DNA of 64,000 nt from Mycetohabitans endofungorum (GTDB lineage: Bacteria; Pseudomonadota; Gammaproteobacteria; Burkholderiales; Burkholderiaceae): assembly GCF_037477895.1 (NCBI RefSeq), contig NZ_CP132744.1, positions 1,674,001-1,738,000 on the forward strand. Reading direction: 5' to 3'. Of the stretch, positions 23,256 through 33,981 are shown one piece after another; within the stretch, counting starts at the first letter, position 1; each line of letters begins with the position of its first letter. The position numbers and the translations under genes are program-made. Under the pieces are notes generated by a model. It worked only from the letters and a program-made list of their open reading frames with translations, was not told the DNA's origin and searched no databases.

Positions 23256-24328
23256 AGCACGGCGTCCTTGGGCACGCCGTTGGAGGCGAAATAGCGCTTC
23301 AGGCGCGCCAGCGCCTCTTGCTGAATCTGCCGCACACGTTCACGCGTGAGCCCCATCTCATCGGCCAATTCCTCGAGCGTGGCCGGCTCGATACTGTTCA
23401 GCCCGAAACGCCGCTCGATCACGTGACGATGCTTATCAGGCAGACGCGAGAGCCATACCCGTGTGAGCGTCTCCAGTTCGCGGTGCTGCACCTCGGCGTC
23501 CGGCGGCTGGCTTTGCTCGTCCGACAGCAGATCCAGCAGGCTACTAGCCGGGTCCAACTCCAGCGGCGCGTCCAGCGAGGCAGTGTGCTCATTTAGCGCG
23601 AGAATGTCCGCTACCTCCTCGGGTGTCTTGCCAATCAGGTAGGCAATATCCTCGACGCTCGCGTCACAGCGCTCGCCGGCGCCGCTCGCCGGTGCACTAG
23701 CGGTCCGCTCCAGATGGCGCTTGGCGCGCAGCACCTGGTTCAACTCGCGGATCACGTGAACCGGCAGGCGCACGGTGCGCGCCTGATTCATGATCGCGCG
23801 CTCGATACTCTGGCGGATCCACCACGTTGCATAGGTCGAGAAGCGAAAACCACGCGTCGGATCGAATTTCTCAATTGCGTGCATCAGCCCCAGATTGCCT
23901 TCCTCGATGAGGTCCAGTAAAGGCACGCCGCGATTCAGGTAGGCCTTCGCAATGCTGACGACCAGCCGCAGATTATGCTCGATCATCATCTGCCGAGCGT
24001 CGAACTCCCCCGCCTTGGCCAACCGCGAATAGCGCTGCTCCTCCTCGAGCGTCAGCAACGGTTTCACGCTGATGCAGTTTAGGTAGTGCTGGATCGTATC
24101 AGCGGTCAGTTCAGCCTGCAGCAGTGTGCGAAAATCGTCCGGATCGGGCTCCGCGACCGCCGCCTCTTCCGCAGCACCTTGCTTCGACACCGGCTCATCG
24201 TCCACTCCTTGTTCGACAGATGGCTCGTCAGCGTGTTGCGCGAAGCGCTCGCCGTCGTCCAACTCACCGGAGGTATCGCCAACGGGATCCGACATGTCGG
24301 TCGAAGGACGGCGCTTCGTTTTGGCCAT
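23252..24328 (-). CDS. rpoS: Stationary-phase sigma factor RpoS (sigma-38)
   Basis: A 358-residue sigma-70-family factor controlling stationary-phase and stress genes. An acidic N-terminal region (about 75 residues) precedes region 1.2 ([19 protein letters not shown]), region 2 ([33 protein letters not shown]), region 3 and region 4 with the HTH ([20 protein letters not shown]). The nlpD-rpoS neighbourhood is the classic one and supports sigma-38 rather than another paralogue. Confidence 0.95.
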   Translation of the reverse strand: MAKTKRRPSTDMSDPVGDTSGELDDGERFAQHADEPSVEQGVDDEPVSKQGAAEEAAVAEPDPDDFRTLLQAELTADTIQHYLNCISVKPLLTLEEEQRYSRLAKAGEFDARQMMIEHNLRLVVSIAKAYLNRGVPLLDLIEEGNLGLMHAIEKFDPTRGFRFSTYATWWIRQSIERAIMNQARTVRLPVHVIRELNQVLRAKRHLERTASAPASGAGERCDASVEDIAYLIGKTPEEVADILALNEHTASLDAPLELDPASSLLDLLSDEQSQPPDAEVQHRELETLTRVWLSRLPDKHRHVIERRFGLNSIEPATLEELADEMGLTRERVRQIQQEALARLKRYFASNGVPKDAVL

Positions 24329-24339
24329 GGTAATTCGCT

Positions 24340-25212
24340 CTATTGTGGCGGAAGATACTTCATGGGATCGACGGGCTTGCCCTGCTTGCGGACCTCGAAA
24401 TGCAGCATCACCTTATCCGAATCGGTACTACCCATCTCGGCAATCGTCTGGCCCTTGTTCACCGGGTCGCCTTCCTTGACTAGCAAAGTACGGTTGTGCG
24501 CGTACGCGGTCAGGTACGTCGCATCATGCTTGATGATAATGAGATTGCCGTATCCGCGCAGCCCATTTCCCGCATAAACGACGCGCCCATCCGCCGACGC
24601 CTTCACCGACGCACCAAGCGCGCCGCCGAGGTTCACCCCTTTGTTCTTCGCTTCGTCGAATGCATTGAGCACTGGCCCGCGTACTGGCCACGCGAAGTTG
24701 ACATTGCCGGCCACCGCATCCGGCTGGGGCGGAATCGATGCGATCGCTGGCGCCGAGCCGTAAGGCGGTGCGGCCGAAGGAGTCGACGCGGCACCGGGCG
24801 CAGCCGGGCCGCCGAGCGGGCGCGACTGCACTGCCGCGCCACCGAGCGGCGCAGCCGCGACACCCGGTGGCGATGCGGCGACGCTGGCTCCCGGCGGCAC
24901 GACCCGCAGTAACTGATCGACTTCGATCTGGTTCGGGTTCGTCAGGTTGTTCCACGCCGCGATGTCGCGGTAGTTCTGCCCATTCTCGAGCGCGACCCGA
25001 TACAGCGTATCACCTGGCTTCACACGGTAGTATCCGGGCGGCGGTGGGCCCAATGGCACGGCCTGCGCTGATCCCACACCGGTGGTAGAAAGCGGCGCGC
25101 CGCTGCGGTCGATGACGGGAGCGGGCTCCAGCCGGGTCGAACACGCCGTCAGCATGGCTAGCGCGGCAGCCACACAAACCGTTCGCTGGATCGTCACCAG
25201 ACTCGCATTCAC
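24340..25212 (-). CDS. nlpD: NlpD-like lipoprotein, LysM plus degenerate M23 (amidase activator)
   Basis: An outer-membrane lipoprotein of 290 residues that would activate a cell-wall amidase at division. The lipobox is AMLTAC, the LysM domain runs from [13 protein letters not shown] to QLLRVVPPG, and after a Pro/Ala/Gly linker the M23/LytM fold ends at [16 protein letters not shown]. The zinc ligand motif HxxxD of active M23 enzymes is not seen at the usual site ([12 protein letters not shown]), so an activator rather than a hydrolase is inferred. A GTG at 25212 preceded by GGAG is chosen as start. Confidence 0.9.
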   Translation of the reverse strand: MNASLVTIQRTVCVAAALAMLTACSTRLEPAPVIDRSGAPLSTTGVGSAQAVPLGPPPPGYYRVKPGDTLYRVALENGQNYRDIAAWNNLTNPNQIEVDQLLRVVPPGASVAASPPGVAAAPLGGAAVQSRPLGGPAAPGAASTPSAAPPYGSAPAIASIPPQPDAVAGNVNFAWPVRGPVLNAFDEAKNKGVNLGGALGASVKASADGRVVYAGNGLRGYGNLIIIKHDATYLTAYAHNRTLLVKEGDPVNKGQTIAEMGSTDSDKVMLHFEVRKQGKPVDPMKYLPPQ

Positions 25213-25241
25213 GCTCTCACTCCGCAACATGCTGTTCAACG

Positions 25242-26117
25242 TCAAATCACTCCCGATTTTAAGGGGACAAAGAAAACACGATCAAGCTGTGACTCACGCC
25301 ACTGGGCGCTGGACACGCGCTCGACCAACGTGAGCACCTGTTCGTTGCCGCTGCTGCGTGAGCCCACCGGCGCCACCAGGCGGCCGCCAATGGCCAATTG
25401 CTCGAGTAGCGCGGCCGGCACATCGAAACCCGCAGCAGCGATCACGATGGCGTCGAACGGCGCGGCGCTTGGCAAGCCGAGCCGTCCATCACCGTAATGC
25501 AGCCGGATGTTCGGCACGCGCAACGGACGCAGGTTCGTTTTCGCCCGCTCGTACAATGGCTTTACCCGTTCAATCGAATACACGTCGCGCGCAAGGTGGC
25601 TCAGCACGGCCGCCTGATATCCGCAACCTGTGCCGATCTCCAATACTTTCTCCAGCGCACGCCCGGCTGTCGCCAACTCCAGCATGCGCGCGACCACCGA
25701 CGGCTTGGAGATCGTTTGCTGATGCCCGATGGGCAGTGCGGCATCCTCATAAGCCTGCGCGGCAAGCCCAGGATCGACGAACTGGTGCCGGGGTATCGCC
25801 GCGAGTGCGTCAAGCACGCGTGCGTCAGCGACGCCGCTCGCGCGCACGCGTTCGACCATCCGTTGCCGAACACGTTCCGAAGTTAGCGCCAATTGTGGCG
25901 ACAAGGACTCGTGCGCGGGTGCGGCCGACACCCCCCTGTCGGAAAACGGCCGCATCCGCTCAAGGCCTTCGCGCGTGCGCGCGCCGCCTGGCATGGGCTT
26001 GGCCGCGGCGCTGGCGGACGTGGATCCGGCCACGCCGGGCCGGGCTGGCGCACCGCGCGGCTCACGCATCACGTCGGACAACCCGAGCGGGAACCGCTTA
26101 GCGCGCCCGGCGCTCAT
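25242..26117 (-). CDS. pcm: Protein-L-isoaspartate O-methyltransferase
   Basis: A 291-residue SAM enzyme that starts repair of isoaspartyl damage in aged proteins. The core has [33 protein letters not shown] and the SAM-binding [19 protein letters not shown]. An N-terminal extension of about 80 Ala/Arg/Pro-rich residues precedes the core, longer than in E. coli Pcm. The ATG at 26117 overlaps the surE stop (ATGA), the usual coupling in the surE-pcm-nlpD-rpoS operon. Confidence 0.94.
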   Translation of the reverse strand: MSAGRAKRFPLGLSDVMREPRGAPARPGVAGSTSASAAAKPMPGGARTREGLERMRPFSDRGVSAAPAHESLSPQLALTSERVRQRMVERVRASGVADARVLDALAAIPRHQFVDPGLAAQAYEDAALPIGHQQTISKPSVVARMLELATAGRALEKVLEIGTGCGYQAAVLSHLARDVYSIERVKPLYERAKTNLRPLRVPNIRLHYGDGRLGLPSAAPFDAIVIAAAGFDVPAALLEQLAIGGRLVAPVGSRSSGNEQVLTLVERVSSAQWRESQLDRVFFVPLKSGVI

Positions 26118-26881
26118 GCAGGCTGCCCCGGCTGCCGCCCACCGCGCGTCCATTCGCATAGCGCCGGAAGCAATCGCGTATCGGTTAAATCCAATTGCAG
26201 CGGCGTAAGCGAGACATCGCCGGCCGCCACCGCGTGAAAGTCCGTACCTTCACTCGCATCGAGCGCGGCCCCGGCCGCCCCGATCCAGTAGACCGGCTCA
26301 CCGTGCGGATTGCTCGCGCAAATCACCGGCTGCGATGGGTGCCGCTTACCGAGCCGTGTGACGCGCCAGGTCCCCATTTCAGCATACGGCCGGTTTGGGA
26401 TATTCACATTCAGTAGCGTATGCGCAGGCAATGGCACGCGTAACCAATGCTGCACGATATCCGCGGCCACGCGCGCGGCCGCATCCAGATGCGCCCAATC
26501 CTTGTCGACCAGCGAGAACGCGATCGACGGCACGCCGAACAGGAACCCCTCGGTAGCTGCCGCGACGGTACCCGAATAGAGCGTGTCCTCGCCCATGTTC
26601 TGCCCATTGTTGATACCGGACACCACCAGGTCTGGCTTGCCGTCGAGCAGCCCGGTCAACGCCACGTGCACGCAATCAGTCGGTGTGCCGTTCACGTAGC
26701 GAAAGCCGTTTGCGGCGGTAAAGACGGACAGTGGCCGCCACAGCGTCAGCGAGTTGGATGCGCCACTGCAGTTGTGCTCCGGCGCGACCACGACCACCTC
26801 GCCCAATGGCGCAAGTGCGTGGTAGAGCGCCGCGAGCCCGGGCGCCAGATAACCGTCGTCGTTGCTAAGCAGGATCTTCAT
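26114..26881 (-). CDS. surE: 5'/3'-nucleotidase SurE
   Basis: A metal-dependent nucleoside monophosphate phosphatase of 255 residues linked to stationary-phase survival. The N terminus [19 protein letters not shown] carries the two metal-binding Asp residues; [14 protein letters not shown] and [20 protein letters not shown] complete the active site. The ATG at 26881 is the family start. It is the first gene of the surE-pcm-nlpD-rpoS cluster. Confidence 0.96.
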   Translation of the reverse strand: MKILLSNDDGYLAPGLAALYHALAPLGEVVVVAPEHNCSGASNSLTLWRPLSVFTAANGFRYVNGTPTDCVHVALTGLLDGKPDLVVSGINNGQNMGEDTLYSGTVAAATEGFLFGVPSIAFSLVDKDWAHLDAAARVAADIVQHWLRVPLPAHTLLNVNIPNRPYAEMGTWRVTRLGKRHPSQPVICASNPHGEPVYWIGAAGAALDASEGTDFHAVAAGDVSLTPLQLDLTDTRLLPALCEWTRGGRQPGQPA

Positions 26882-26941
26882 CAGGCGATTGTAACCGAGG
26901 ATGTTTTGCCAACGGAGAGCAATCGAGCGCACCACTCGATC

Positions 26942-27283
26942 ATGCGACGCACAGCAGCAGTCATCCCGGCCGCCGAGTCGTACCGAATAAAAGGCACGAG
27001 CGTTCGCAATAGTCTACCCTGGACGCGCTTCAAGCCCGGGGATCGCGTCGTCGCATACATCGGCATGGGCGCCTTCGCCGAACAGGTGGCCGCGCCCGCG
27101 GCCGCGTGCTTGCCGCTGCCACCGGAAATCGGCTTTGACGTTGCCGCTGCATTCACGCTGACCTACTGCACATCGCACCCTGCGCTGGCGAACCGCGCCG
27201 CGCTTCAGCCGGACGAAACGATGCCGGTGCTGAGCGCCGCCGGCATCGCGGCCATTGTGCCTCCTACAACGCGTTCGACTTGA
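26942..27283 (+). pseudogene. Remnant of a quinone oxidoreductase / zinc-type alcohol dehydrogenase
   Basis: From base 27029 the frame encodes about 65 residues that look like the middle of an NADPH:quinone oxidoreductase (FKPGDRVVAYIGMGAFAEQV, then LPLPPEIGFDVAAAFTLTY). The N-terminal catalytic half and the Rossmann nucleotide-binding half are missing: the glycine-rich loop expected after VLSAAG breaks off into unrelated sequence. It lies alone between surE and recR and is almost surely non-functional. Confidence 0.7.
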
Positions 27284-27297
27284 TCGACGATACGCGT

Positions 27298-27900
27298 TCA
27301 GACCGAGCGCCGATCCAGCACCGCGCGGGCGATCGTGCCAGCGTCGACATATTCGAGTTCACCGCCGACGGGCACGCCGCGGGCCAGCCGCGTGACCGTC
27401 AGGCCGCGCGCCTTGAGCATCTGGCCCAGGTAATGGGCAGTCGCCTCGCCTTCATTCGTGAAGTTGGTAGCCAGCACGACCTCACTGACCATGCCGTCGG
27501 TCGCCCGGCGCATCAGCCGGTCGAAATGGATCTCGCGCGGCCCAATGCCGTCAAGCGGGCTCAAGCGTCCCATCAGCACAAAATACAGCCCGCAATAAGC
27601 AAGCGTCTGCTCGAGCATGATTTGGTCGGCGGGTGTCTCGACCACGCACAGCAGCGTCGGATCGCGCTGCTCATCGCTGCACAGCTCGCATACGTCGCGC
27701 TCGGTAAACGTGTTACACCGCTCGCAATGCTTGAGCACCTGCGTCGCGTGCAGCAGCGACCGCCCGAGCCGCTGCGCCCCGTCCCGGTCATGCTGCATTA
27801 GGTGATAGGCGATGCGCTGCGCGGACTTCGGTCCGACACCGGGCAACGTGCGCAGCGCTTCGATCAGCGCGGCCAGCGCGGACGGCGGCTTCACGTTCAT
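27298..27900 (-). CDS. recR: Recombination protein RecR
   Basis: A 200-residue component of the RecFOR pathway that loads RecA at gaps. It shows the N-terminal HhH ([19 protein letters not shown]), the four-Cys zinc motif ([16 protein letters not shown]) and a Toprim domain ([16 protein letters not shown]). The ATG at 27900 gives the usual length. The order dnaX-ybaB-recR is conserved in proteobacteria. Confidence 0.97.
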   Translation of the reverse strand: MNVKPPSALAALIEALRTLPGVGPKSAQRIAYHLMQHDRDGAQRLGRSLLHATQVLKHCERCNTFTERDVCELCSDEQRDPTLLCVVETPADQIMLEQTLAYCGLYFVLMGRLSPLDGIGPREIHFDRLMRRATDGMVSEVVLATNFTNEGEATAHYLGQMLKARGLTVTRLARGVPVGGELEYVDAGTIARAVLDRRSV

Positions 27901-27969
27901 GTGCGTCGCGCGCCAACGCACGCCGGGAGTCGAAACACGACACGTTCGTTCATCAACGGCCCACGCAAA

Positions 27970-28296
27970 TCAGAATGGCAGCTTGAAGCCCGGTGGCAGC
28001 GGCAACCCCGCGGTCATGCCGGACATTTTCTCCTGCGCCGTCGCCTCCGCCTTGCGCACCGCATCATTGAACGCGGCGGCGACCAGGTCCTCGAGCATGT
28101 CCTTGTCATCATCCAACAGGCTCGGATCGATCGTAACGCGACGCACTTCGTTTTTGCAGGTCATCGTCACCTTCACGAGACCGGCGCCAGACTGGCCCTC
28201 GATCTCGATCTGCGCAAGCTGCTCCTGCATCTTCTTCATGTTTTCCTGCATTTGCTGCGCCTGCTTCATCAAGCCGGCGAGTTGACCCTTCATCAT
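27970..28296 (-). CDS. ybaB: Nucleoid-associated protein YbaB/EbfC
   Basis: A 108-residue DNA-binding dimer. The Met-rich first helix ([20 protein letters not shown]), the sheet with [20 protein letters not shown] and [16 protein letters not shown] are typical. Three ATGs lie in tandem; the one at 28296 is 7 bases from GGAG. It sits between dnaX and recR. Confidence 0.95.
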   Translation of the reverse strand: MMKGQLAGLMKQAQQMQENMKKMQEQLAQIEIEGQSGAGLVKVTMTCKNEVRRVTIDPSLLDDDKDMLEDLVAAAFNDAVRKAEATAQEKMSGMTAGLPLPPGFKLPF

Positions 28297-28339
28297 CATG
28301 AAACTCCTTCGAATAGCGGGGGAATGCTGCGTTGGCCGG

Positions 28340-30886
28340 TCATGCGCTGGATGCGCGGTGGTCAACGCCAAGCGGGCGAATGGAACCCGGCACGATCGTC
28401 GCGCCGAACTCGCGGATCAGCGTCTGCACGAACGGGTCCGCGTTGATCTCGCGCTCGGCTTGCTGCTGTTGCTGCGCGCGCCGCGCGACCTCCACGGCTG
28501 CGGCCGTGCGGCGTGCTGGGCCAACCGATACGGTCACGCGCACCAGCCTGCCTAGGGCCGCTTCGAGCGCGGCCTTCAGCTTGCCGGCATGTGCCGCGTC
28601 CGCATATTGCGGCACCGGCACACGCAATGTCAGCTCGTCACCGTCACACGCCATAAGCTCACTGTGAAACGCAAGCTGGTACGCAATGCCGCGCAGCGAC
28701 AGTGATGCGGCCAATGTCGGCCAGTCGCCGTCGTAGCCGAGCGGTGCAAGCGACACAGCCGACGGCAACGGCGTATCATCGACTGGTGCCGGCGACTGCA
28801 CGGCAGCCGGCACGTCGGGCGCCGAGTCATCCGCCAGCGCGGCGAAACTGGGCTCGCCGACATCGAAGGCGCCGTCATACGCAGACAGCGGCACGAACTC
28901 GTCGTCGGGCGGCGTGTCATCCCAGGGCGCCACCGCCGGCGCCGAGGCGCGAGTAGGGCCCTGTGCGTCGCCCGCGCCGGGGGCCGCACCCGACGCGCGC
29001 GTCGCGCCACCTGACGCGGCAGCGACCCGCTGTTGGCCCTTGCTGCGCGGCACCGGGCGCCGGGTGCCGGCGGCAGCGCTGGCCGCCAGCCGTTCGGCGA
29101 GCTGTGCTGCCGCGGACGCCGCTTTCGCGCGAGGCGGCGCGGCGGTGCCGTCGCCGTCCGCACCCGGCGCCGTCGTCGCCTCAGATCGGATGGCGCCCGA
29201 CGCAGCCGCCGGCGCACGGCCGCGCTCGCTTGAAACGCGGATTCCCTTGCCCCGCAGCATGCCAAGCGCCGCGCTGGCCGGACTGCCGGCGCGCGATGGG
29301 TCCGGGTGCGAAGAAACCGGTTGTGGCGACGATGGAGCGGCAACGTCCTCCTGCAATGCGGGTTGGCTCGGATTGGCCTCGACCGCGTCCGTCGGACCAT
29401 CATCCGTGTGGGGCACGCTGGTCCCCTCCAGCTGCGTCTGGGCCGCGCCCATGCCGGTCGCATCAGTGTTGGCGGTGCTCGTCTGCGTCGCGTTCGTGCA
29501 CGCCACCGCCATGCGGACCCCTTCCTGCATTGCCTCATCCGCGTCAGCCCCGCCGCGCGCAGCCGCAGGTACGCCAGGCGAACGTGCAGCCGTCTGCACC
29601 GCCTCGACGGCATGGGTGGGCATGGCGAAAGCCTGAGCCTGCGTCGCTGCACGGGCGTGCAAGCGCTGTGCAGGTTCGCGTTGCGTGGCGCCGACGGCGC
29701 GCGCGTCACTGGCTGTCGGGCCGCCGCCGGCGCCCGGCGCGCCTGCCTCTGGCGTGCCGGCTGCCGGCGGCATATCCGCCGGTACACGCCCGCTTATCAC
29801 GTCGACAGTACCGAACGCAAGCATGCGCAACAGCGCCATCGTGAAACCGGCATACTCATCTGGGGCCAGCCCCAGTTCAGCGCGACCAATCGTCGCGATC
29901 TGGTAATAGAGCTGCACGGCTTCGGGCGTCAGCTGCTGCGCAAAACGCCGGACGTCCGCTGCTTCCGGCCATTCGTCCAGCACCGAGTCGGGCACCACCT
30001 GCGCCCACGCAATCCGATGCAGCAGGCTGGACAAATCCTGCAGCGCGGTCGAGAACGACAGGCTGCGCGCTGCCATCTCGTCAGCCACCGAGCGCACCGC
30101 GGCGCCGTCGCGCACGGCAACCGCATCCAGCAAGCGCACCAGGTAGCTTTGGTCCAGTGCGCCGAGCATGCCCCGCACGGCCTGTTCGGTTACCGCGCCT
30201 GCCGCGTACGCAATTGCCTGGTCGGTCAACGACAGCGCATCGCGCATGCTACCGTCCGCGGCGCGCGACAACAGGCGCAGCGCTTGCGTTTCGAAACCGA
30301 TACCCTCGTCGGCCAGGATACGTTCCAGGTGCGACACGATATGGCCTGCCGGCATCTGTTTGAGATTGAACTGCAAACAGCGCGATAACACGGTGACAGG
30401 AATCTTCTGCGGATCCGTCGTCGCGAGAATGAACTTTACATGCGCCGGTGGCTCCTCGAGCGTCTTGAGCATCGAGTTGAACGCGTGATGGGTCAACATG
30501 TGGACTTCGTCAATCATGTAGACCTTGAAACGCGCATCGACCGGCGCGTAGACGGCGCGCTCGAGCAGCGCTGCCATCTCGTCGACGCCCCGGTTGCTGG
30601 CTGCATCCATTTCAACGTAGTCGACGAAGCGCCCTTCGTCGATTTCGCGACACGCCTTGCATACGCCGCATGGCGTGGCGGTAATGCCGGCCTCGCAATT
30701 AAGCGCCTTGGCCAAGATCCGCGACAGCGTGGTCTTGCCAACGCCGCGCGTGCCGGTGAACAAATAAGCGTGATGCAGCCGCTGCGCTTGAAGCGCATGG
30801 GTGAGCGCGCGCACCACGTGCTCCTGGCCGACGAGCGATGCGAAATCCCTGGGCCGCCACTTGCGTGCGAGAACTTGATAGATCAT
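28340..30886 (-). CDS. dnaX: DNA polymerase III subunit tau/gamma
   Basis: An 848-residue clamp-loader ATPase. The AAA+ domain has Walker [10 protein letters not shown], the zinc site C-x8-C-x2-C-x2-C ([16 protein letters not shown]), DEVHML and the sensor/Arg finger [12 protein letters not shown]; domain III follows ([18 protein letters not shown]). A long Ala/Pro/Thr linker of about 300 residues precedes the C-terminal tau domain ([20 protein letters not shown]). I see no A-run slippery site like that of E. coli for making the short gamma form. The GTG one codon upstream could also serve as start. Confidence 0.96.
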   Translation of the reverse strand: MIYQVLARKWRPRDFASLVGQEHVVRALTHALQAQRLHHAYLFTGTRGVGKTTLSRILAKALNCEAGITATPCGVCKACREIDEGRFVDYVEMDAASNRGVDEMAALLERAVYAPVDARFKVYMIDEVHMLTHHAFNSMLKTLEEPPAHVKFILATTDPQKIPVTVLSRCLQFNLKQMPAGHIVSHLERILADEGIGFETQALRLLSRAADGSMRDALSLTDQAIAYAAGAVTEQAVRGMLGALDQSYLVRLLDAVAVRDGAAVRSVADEMAARSLSFSTALQDLSSLLHRIAWAQVVPDSVLDEWPEAADVRRFAQQLTPEAVQLYYQIATIGRAELGLAPDEYAGFTMALLRMLAFGTVDVISGRVPADMPPAAGTPEAGAPGAGGGPTASDARAVGATQREPAQRLHARAATQAQAFAMPTHAVEAVQTAARSPGVPAAARGGADADEAMQEGVRMAVACTNATQTSTANTDATGMGAAQTQLEGTSVPHTDDGPTDAVEANPSQPALQEDVAAPSSPQPVSSHPDPSRAGSPASAALGMLRGKGIRVSSERGRAPAAASGAIRSEATTAPGADGDGTAAPPRAKAASAAAQLAERLAASAAAGTRRPVPRSKGQQRVAAASGGATRASGAAPGAGDAQGPTRASAPAVAPWDDTPPDDEFVPLSAYDGAFDVGEPSFAALADDSAPDVPAAVQSPAPVDDTPLPSAVSLAPLGYDGDWPTLAASLSLRGIAYQLAFHSELMACDGDELTLRVPVPQYADAAHAGKLKAALEAALGRLVRVTVSVGPARRTAAAVEVARRAQQQQQAEREINADPFVQTLIREFGATIVPGSIRPLGVDHRASSA

Positions 30887-31037
30887 CACGAAATTGTATC
30901 AGCAACGCTCGCGCGTACCACGCGCGGAGTCGGCCGCGCACCACCGGAGCGCATGACACGACTGCACGTTGCGTTGACACTGGCAATGATGGGAGCGGAA
31001 GCAGAACAGCCCGATCGGGCAATCGGAGAAAGAGGAA

Positions 31038-31139
31038 GGTGACGAGCCCAACCCTCGGCACTGGCAGAAAACGGCTGTGGCTGCTTCGTTCCCGACCTGA
31101 CCCGGTTGACCGCGCCACCATGCGAGGAGGCCCGTCACC
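31038..31139 (-). ncRNA. ffs: Signal recognition particle RNA (4.5S)
   Basis: The minus strand carries the conserved SRP tip: GGTCAGGTCGGGAACGAAGC followed by AGCC, which is the Ffh-binding loop (GGTCAGG ... GAAGCAGCC). The two ends pair (GGTGACG at 31139 with CGTCACC at 31038). Placement upstream of dnaX is typical for Burkholderia. Ends are set from the terminal stem and may be off by a few bases. Confidence 0.9.
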
Positions 31140-31368
31140 GCGTATTCTAGCACTGGATCGCATCGTGACGCCACTGTGCACGATGGGAAGCGAATTACGT
31201 TAAGATGACGGCTGAATGACCTGCGAATGGGCGGGCGGATCCCGCCGTTGCGCTTCGCGAGGGCCGCCGCGCGGCAGCAGCATGCCGCCGGACGGGTTTT
31301 TGGAGATTGGGCATATCGGGGGGCCATCATGAGGCCGCACCTCGGGTGCCTTTAGAGGTAACGCGATA

Positions 31369-31695
31369 ATGAGCGAACAAATCAAGCACATCACCGATGC
31401 TTCTTTCGAACAGGACGTCCTCAAGTCGGACAAGCCCGTCCTTCTCGACTTCTGGGCGGAATGGTGCGGCCCGTGCAAGATGATTGCGCCGCTACTGGAC
31501 GAAGTAGCACGCGACTACAGCGACCGCCTGCAGGTCGCCAAGATTGATGTCGATCAGAATCCGTCGACGCCGGCCAAGTTTAGCGTGCGGGGCATTCCGA
31601 CGTTGATCCTATTCAAGAACGGCGTGGTGGCCCAGACGAAGGTCGGCGCATTGTCGAAGGCCCAAATCACGGCGCTGATCGACAGCCATATCTGA
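31369..31695 (+). CDS. trxA: Thioredoxin
   Basis: A 108-residue cytoplasmic thiol-disulfide reductant with the active-site sequence [18 protein letters not shown] (residues about 28-45) and the cis-Pro loop [13 protein letters not shown]. Length and motifs match E. coli TrxA. It sits 213 bases upstream of rho, the same pairing as in E. coli. Confidence 0.97.
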   Translation: MSEQIKHITDASFEQDVLKSDKPVLLDFWAEWCGPCKMIAPLLDEVARDYSDRLQVAKIDVDQNPSTPAKFSVRGIPTLILFKNGVVAQTKVGALSKAQITALIDSHI

Positions 31696-31722
31696 GCCCC
31701 GCGGCGGCGCCCGCATCGGGAC

Positions 31723-31752
31723 GGCGCTTGTTGCAAGGATGCAACGGGCGCC
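31723..31752 (+). terminator. GC hairpin between trxA and rho, no U-tract
   Basis: A hairpin pairs GGCGC (31723-31727) with GCGCC (31748-31752) and, inside it, GTTGCA with TGCAAC around an AGGA loop. It lies 28 bases after trxA. Without a T-run it may be a Rho-dependent or attenuating structure in the rho leader rather than an intrinsic terminator. Confidence 0.35.
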
Positions 31753-31908
31753 GCATCGCGACTATGCTCGAATTAGCATCGCTATGCTATGCTAAGATTA
31801 GAAAAGTTGAATACGTTTCAAATCGTATAACATCCTAACCGGGCCCGTCGCCCGACGACCCCCCTCCCCTTTCTGTCGCTTCTCCTCTTTCCCTGGCGGG
31901 ATTCCTGT

Positions 31909-33171
31909 ATGCATTTATCCGAGCTCAAGTCGCAACACGTATCTGCTTTGATCGAAATGGCCAATGGCCTGGAGATCGAAAACGCGAACCGCCTGCGTAA
32001 ACAGGAGTTGATGTTCGCAATTCTGAAAAAGCGCGCCAAGACGGGTGAAACCATCTTCGGCGACGGCACCCTCGAAGTGCTGCCGGACGGTTTTGGCTTT
32101 TTACGCTCGCCCGAGACATCGTATCTGGCAAGCACCGACGACATCTACATCAGTCCGTCGCAAATCCGCCGTTTCAACCTGCACACCGGCGACACGATCG
32201 AAGGCGAGGTACGTACGCCGAAAGACGGCGAGCGGTATTTCGCGCTGGTCAAGGTCGACAAAGTCAACGGACAGCCGCCCGAGGCCTCGAAACACAAGAT
32301 CATGTTCGAGAACCTCACGCCGCTGCATCCAAACAAGCCGCTGTCGCTCGAGCGCGACGTGCGCGGCGAGGAAAATATCACCAGCCGCATCATCGACATG
32401 ATTGCACCGATCGGCAAAGGCCAGCGCGGACTGCTGGTCGCGTCGCCGAAGTCGGGCAAGACCGTGATGCTGCAGCACATCGCGCATGCGATTAAGTCAA
32501 ACCATCCGGACGTCACATTGTTCGTGCTGCTGATCGACGAGCGCCCGGAAGAAGTCACTGAAATGCAGCGCTCGGTGGCCGGCGAGGTGATTGCGTCCAC
32601 GTTTGACGAACCCGCATCGCGTCACGTGCAAGTCGCCGAAATGGTAATCGAGAAGGCTAAGCGGCTGGTCGAGATGAAGCACGACGTGGTGATCCTGCTG
32701 GACTCGATCACGCGGCTCGCACGCGCCTATAACACCGTGGTGCCGGCCTCGGGCAAGGTCTTGACCGGGGGCGTCGACGCCAATGCGCTGCAACGCCCGA
32801 AACGCTTCTTCGGTGCGGCGCGCAATGTGGAAGAAGGTGGTTCGCTGACGATCATCGGCACTGCGCTGATTGAAACCGGCAGCCGCATGGACGACGTGAT
32901 CTATGAGGAGTTTAAGGGCACCGGCAACATGGAGGTGCATCTGGAACGGCGCCTCGCGGAAAAGCGGGTCTATCCGTCGATCAACCTGAACAAATCGGGC
33001 ACCCGTCGCGAGGAATTGCTGATCAAGCCAGAAATCCTGCAAAAGATTTGGGTGCTGCGTAAGTTCATCCATGACATGGATGAAATCGAAGCCATGGAAT
33101 TCCTGCTCGACAAGCTGAAGCAGACCAAGAGCAATTCGGAGTTCTTCGACATGATGCGCCGCGGCGGTTAA
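31909..33171 (+). CDS. rho: Transcription termination factor Rho
   Basis: A 420-residue hexameric RNA-DNA helicase. The N-terminal domain ([20 protein letters not shown]) and the primary RNA-binding fold ([19 protein letters not shown]) precede the ATPase with Walker [20 protein letters not shown] and the secondary RNA site ([20 protein letters not shown]). The length matches E. coli Rho (419). A 213-base leader, rich in A/T near 31780-31830, separates it from trxA. A strong terminator follows. Confidence 0.98.
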   Translation: MHLSELKSQHVSALIEMANGLEIENANRLRKQELMFAILKKRAKTGETIFGDGTLEVLPDGFGFLRSPETSYLASTDDIYISPSQIRRFNLHTGDTIEGEVRTPKDGERYFALVKVDKVNGQPPEASKHKIMFENLTPLHPNKPLSLERDVRGEENITSRIIDMIAPIGKGQRGLLVASPKSGKTVMLQHIAHAIKSNHPDVTLFVLLIDERPEEVTEMQRSVAGEVIASTFDEPASRHVQVAEMVIEKAKRLVEMKHDVVILLDSITRLARAYNTVVPASGKVLTGGVDANALQRPKRFFGAARNVEEGGSLTIIGTALIETGSRMDDVIYEEFKGTGNMEVHLERRLAEKRVYPSINLNKSGTRREELLIKPEILQKIWVLRKFIHDMDEIEAMEFLLDKLKQTKSNSEFFDMMRRGG

Positions 33172-33230
33172 GCGCAGCACGCGCGTCGCCGATCCGCCTG
33201 GCCGCCGGCGTGGCACTCAGGCGGCTGACG

Positions 33231-33263
33231 AACCCCATGTTTTCGGAACATGGGGTTTGTTTT
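33231..33263 (+). terminator. Rho-independent terminator after rho
   Basis: An 11-bp stem (AACCCCATGTT with AACATGGGGTT) with a TTCGG loop is followed by TTGTTTTTT. Confidence 0.9.
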
Positions 33264-33336
33264 TTCATGCGGCTGCGCTGTTGGCACGGTATGGCACATA
33301 TAATCGGTTTTCCCCCTCGTCGAACCGAACCGCGCG

Positions 33337-33981
33337 ATGCGCCCTGCCGATCCCCCTTACGCACTGGTGACCGTCAGCGAAGCCGCCACTCGGCTCGGCG
33401 TGACACCGCGTACGCTGAAGTACTATGAGGAACTGGGATTAGCCACGCCCACCCGCAGCAAGGGACGTTACCGGCTGTACGAGCAAACCGATCTCGATCG
33501 CTTCGCGCGCATTTTGCGGATGCGCTCATTGGGTTTTTCACTCACGGCGATCACTGCGCTGCTAAAGCAACCGTTCGAGGCGCCGGCCAGCGAGAACCAC
33601 CCGCGTCTGTCGCCTGCCGCGCTCGCCGCATGGCGCGCCTCACTGGCCACGCAGTTGGACATCCTGGATCGACGTGTCGCCCAGATGCGCAACGAACTGA
33701 AAACCGCACAAGCGCTACGGACGCAGTTACGGCACGACCTGGACTATGTCGACCAGCGACTTGCTGGCATCCCGGTGGACGTTGCGCTACAGCGGCGCAA
33801 GGCGCGTGGCGGCGCCCGTGGGCGGGGCGGCACGAAGACGGTACCGGCAAGCGGAACCGCCAGACCGCTCAACACTGGCCACGAAAGCCAAGTCATCCGC
33901 GATGCCGACGCGGCGCTGGCCTGTCAGCGTCCAGTATCCCACCCCGCGCCACGTGGGCTGAGCCACGGCGGCAACCGATGA
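33337..33981 (+). CDS. MerR-family transcriptional regulator
   Basis: A 214-residue protein with an N-terminal MerR winged HTH (VSEAATRLGVTPRTLKYYEE, then KGRYRLYEQTDLDRFARILR) and a dimerisation coiled coil (residues about 90-140). The C-terminal 70 residues are Arg/Gly/Ala-rich and without a recognisable ligand domain. Its stop overlaps the ATG of the MFS exporter (ATGA at 33978-33981). It therefore probably controls that exporter. Confidence 0.88.
   Translation: MRPADPPYALVTVSEAATRLGVTPRTLKYYEELGLATPTRSKGRYRLYEQTDLDRFARILRMRSLGFSLTAITALLKQPFEAPASENHPRLSPAALAAWRASLATQLDILDRRVAQMRNELKTAQALRTQLRHDLDYVDQRLAGIPVDVALQRRKARGGARGRGGTKTVPASGTARPLNTGHESQVIRDADAALACQRPVSHPAPRGLSHGGNR

Noticed and set aside
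29306..30388. A 360-codon plus-strand frame across dnaX
   Set aside because: It is antisense to the conserved ATPase domain of dnaX, with no protein-like features.
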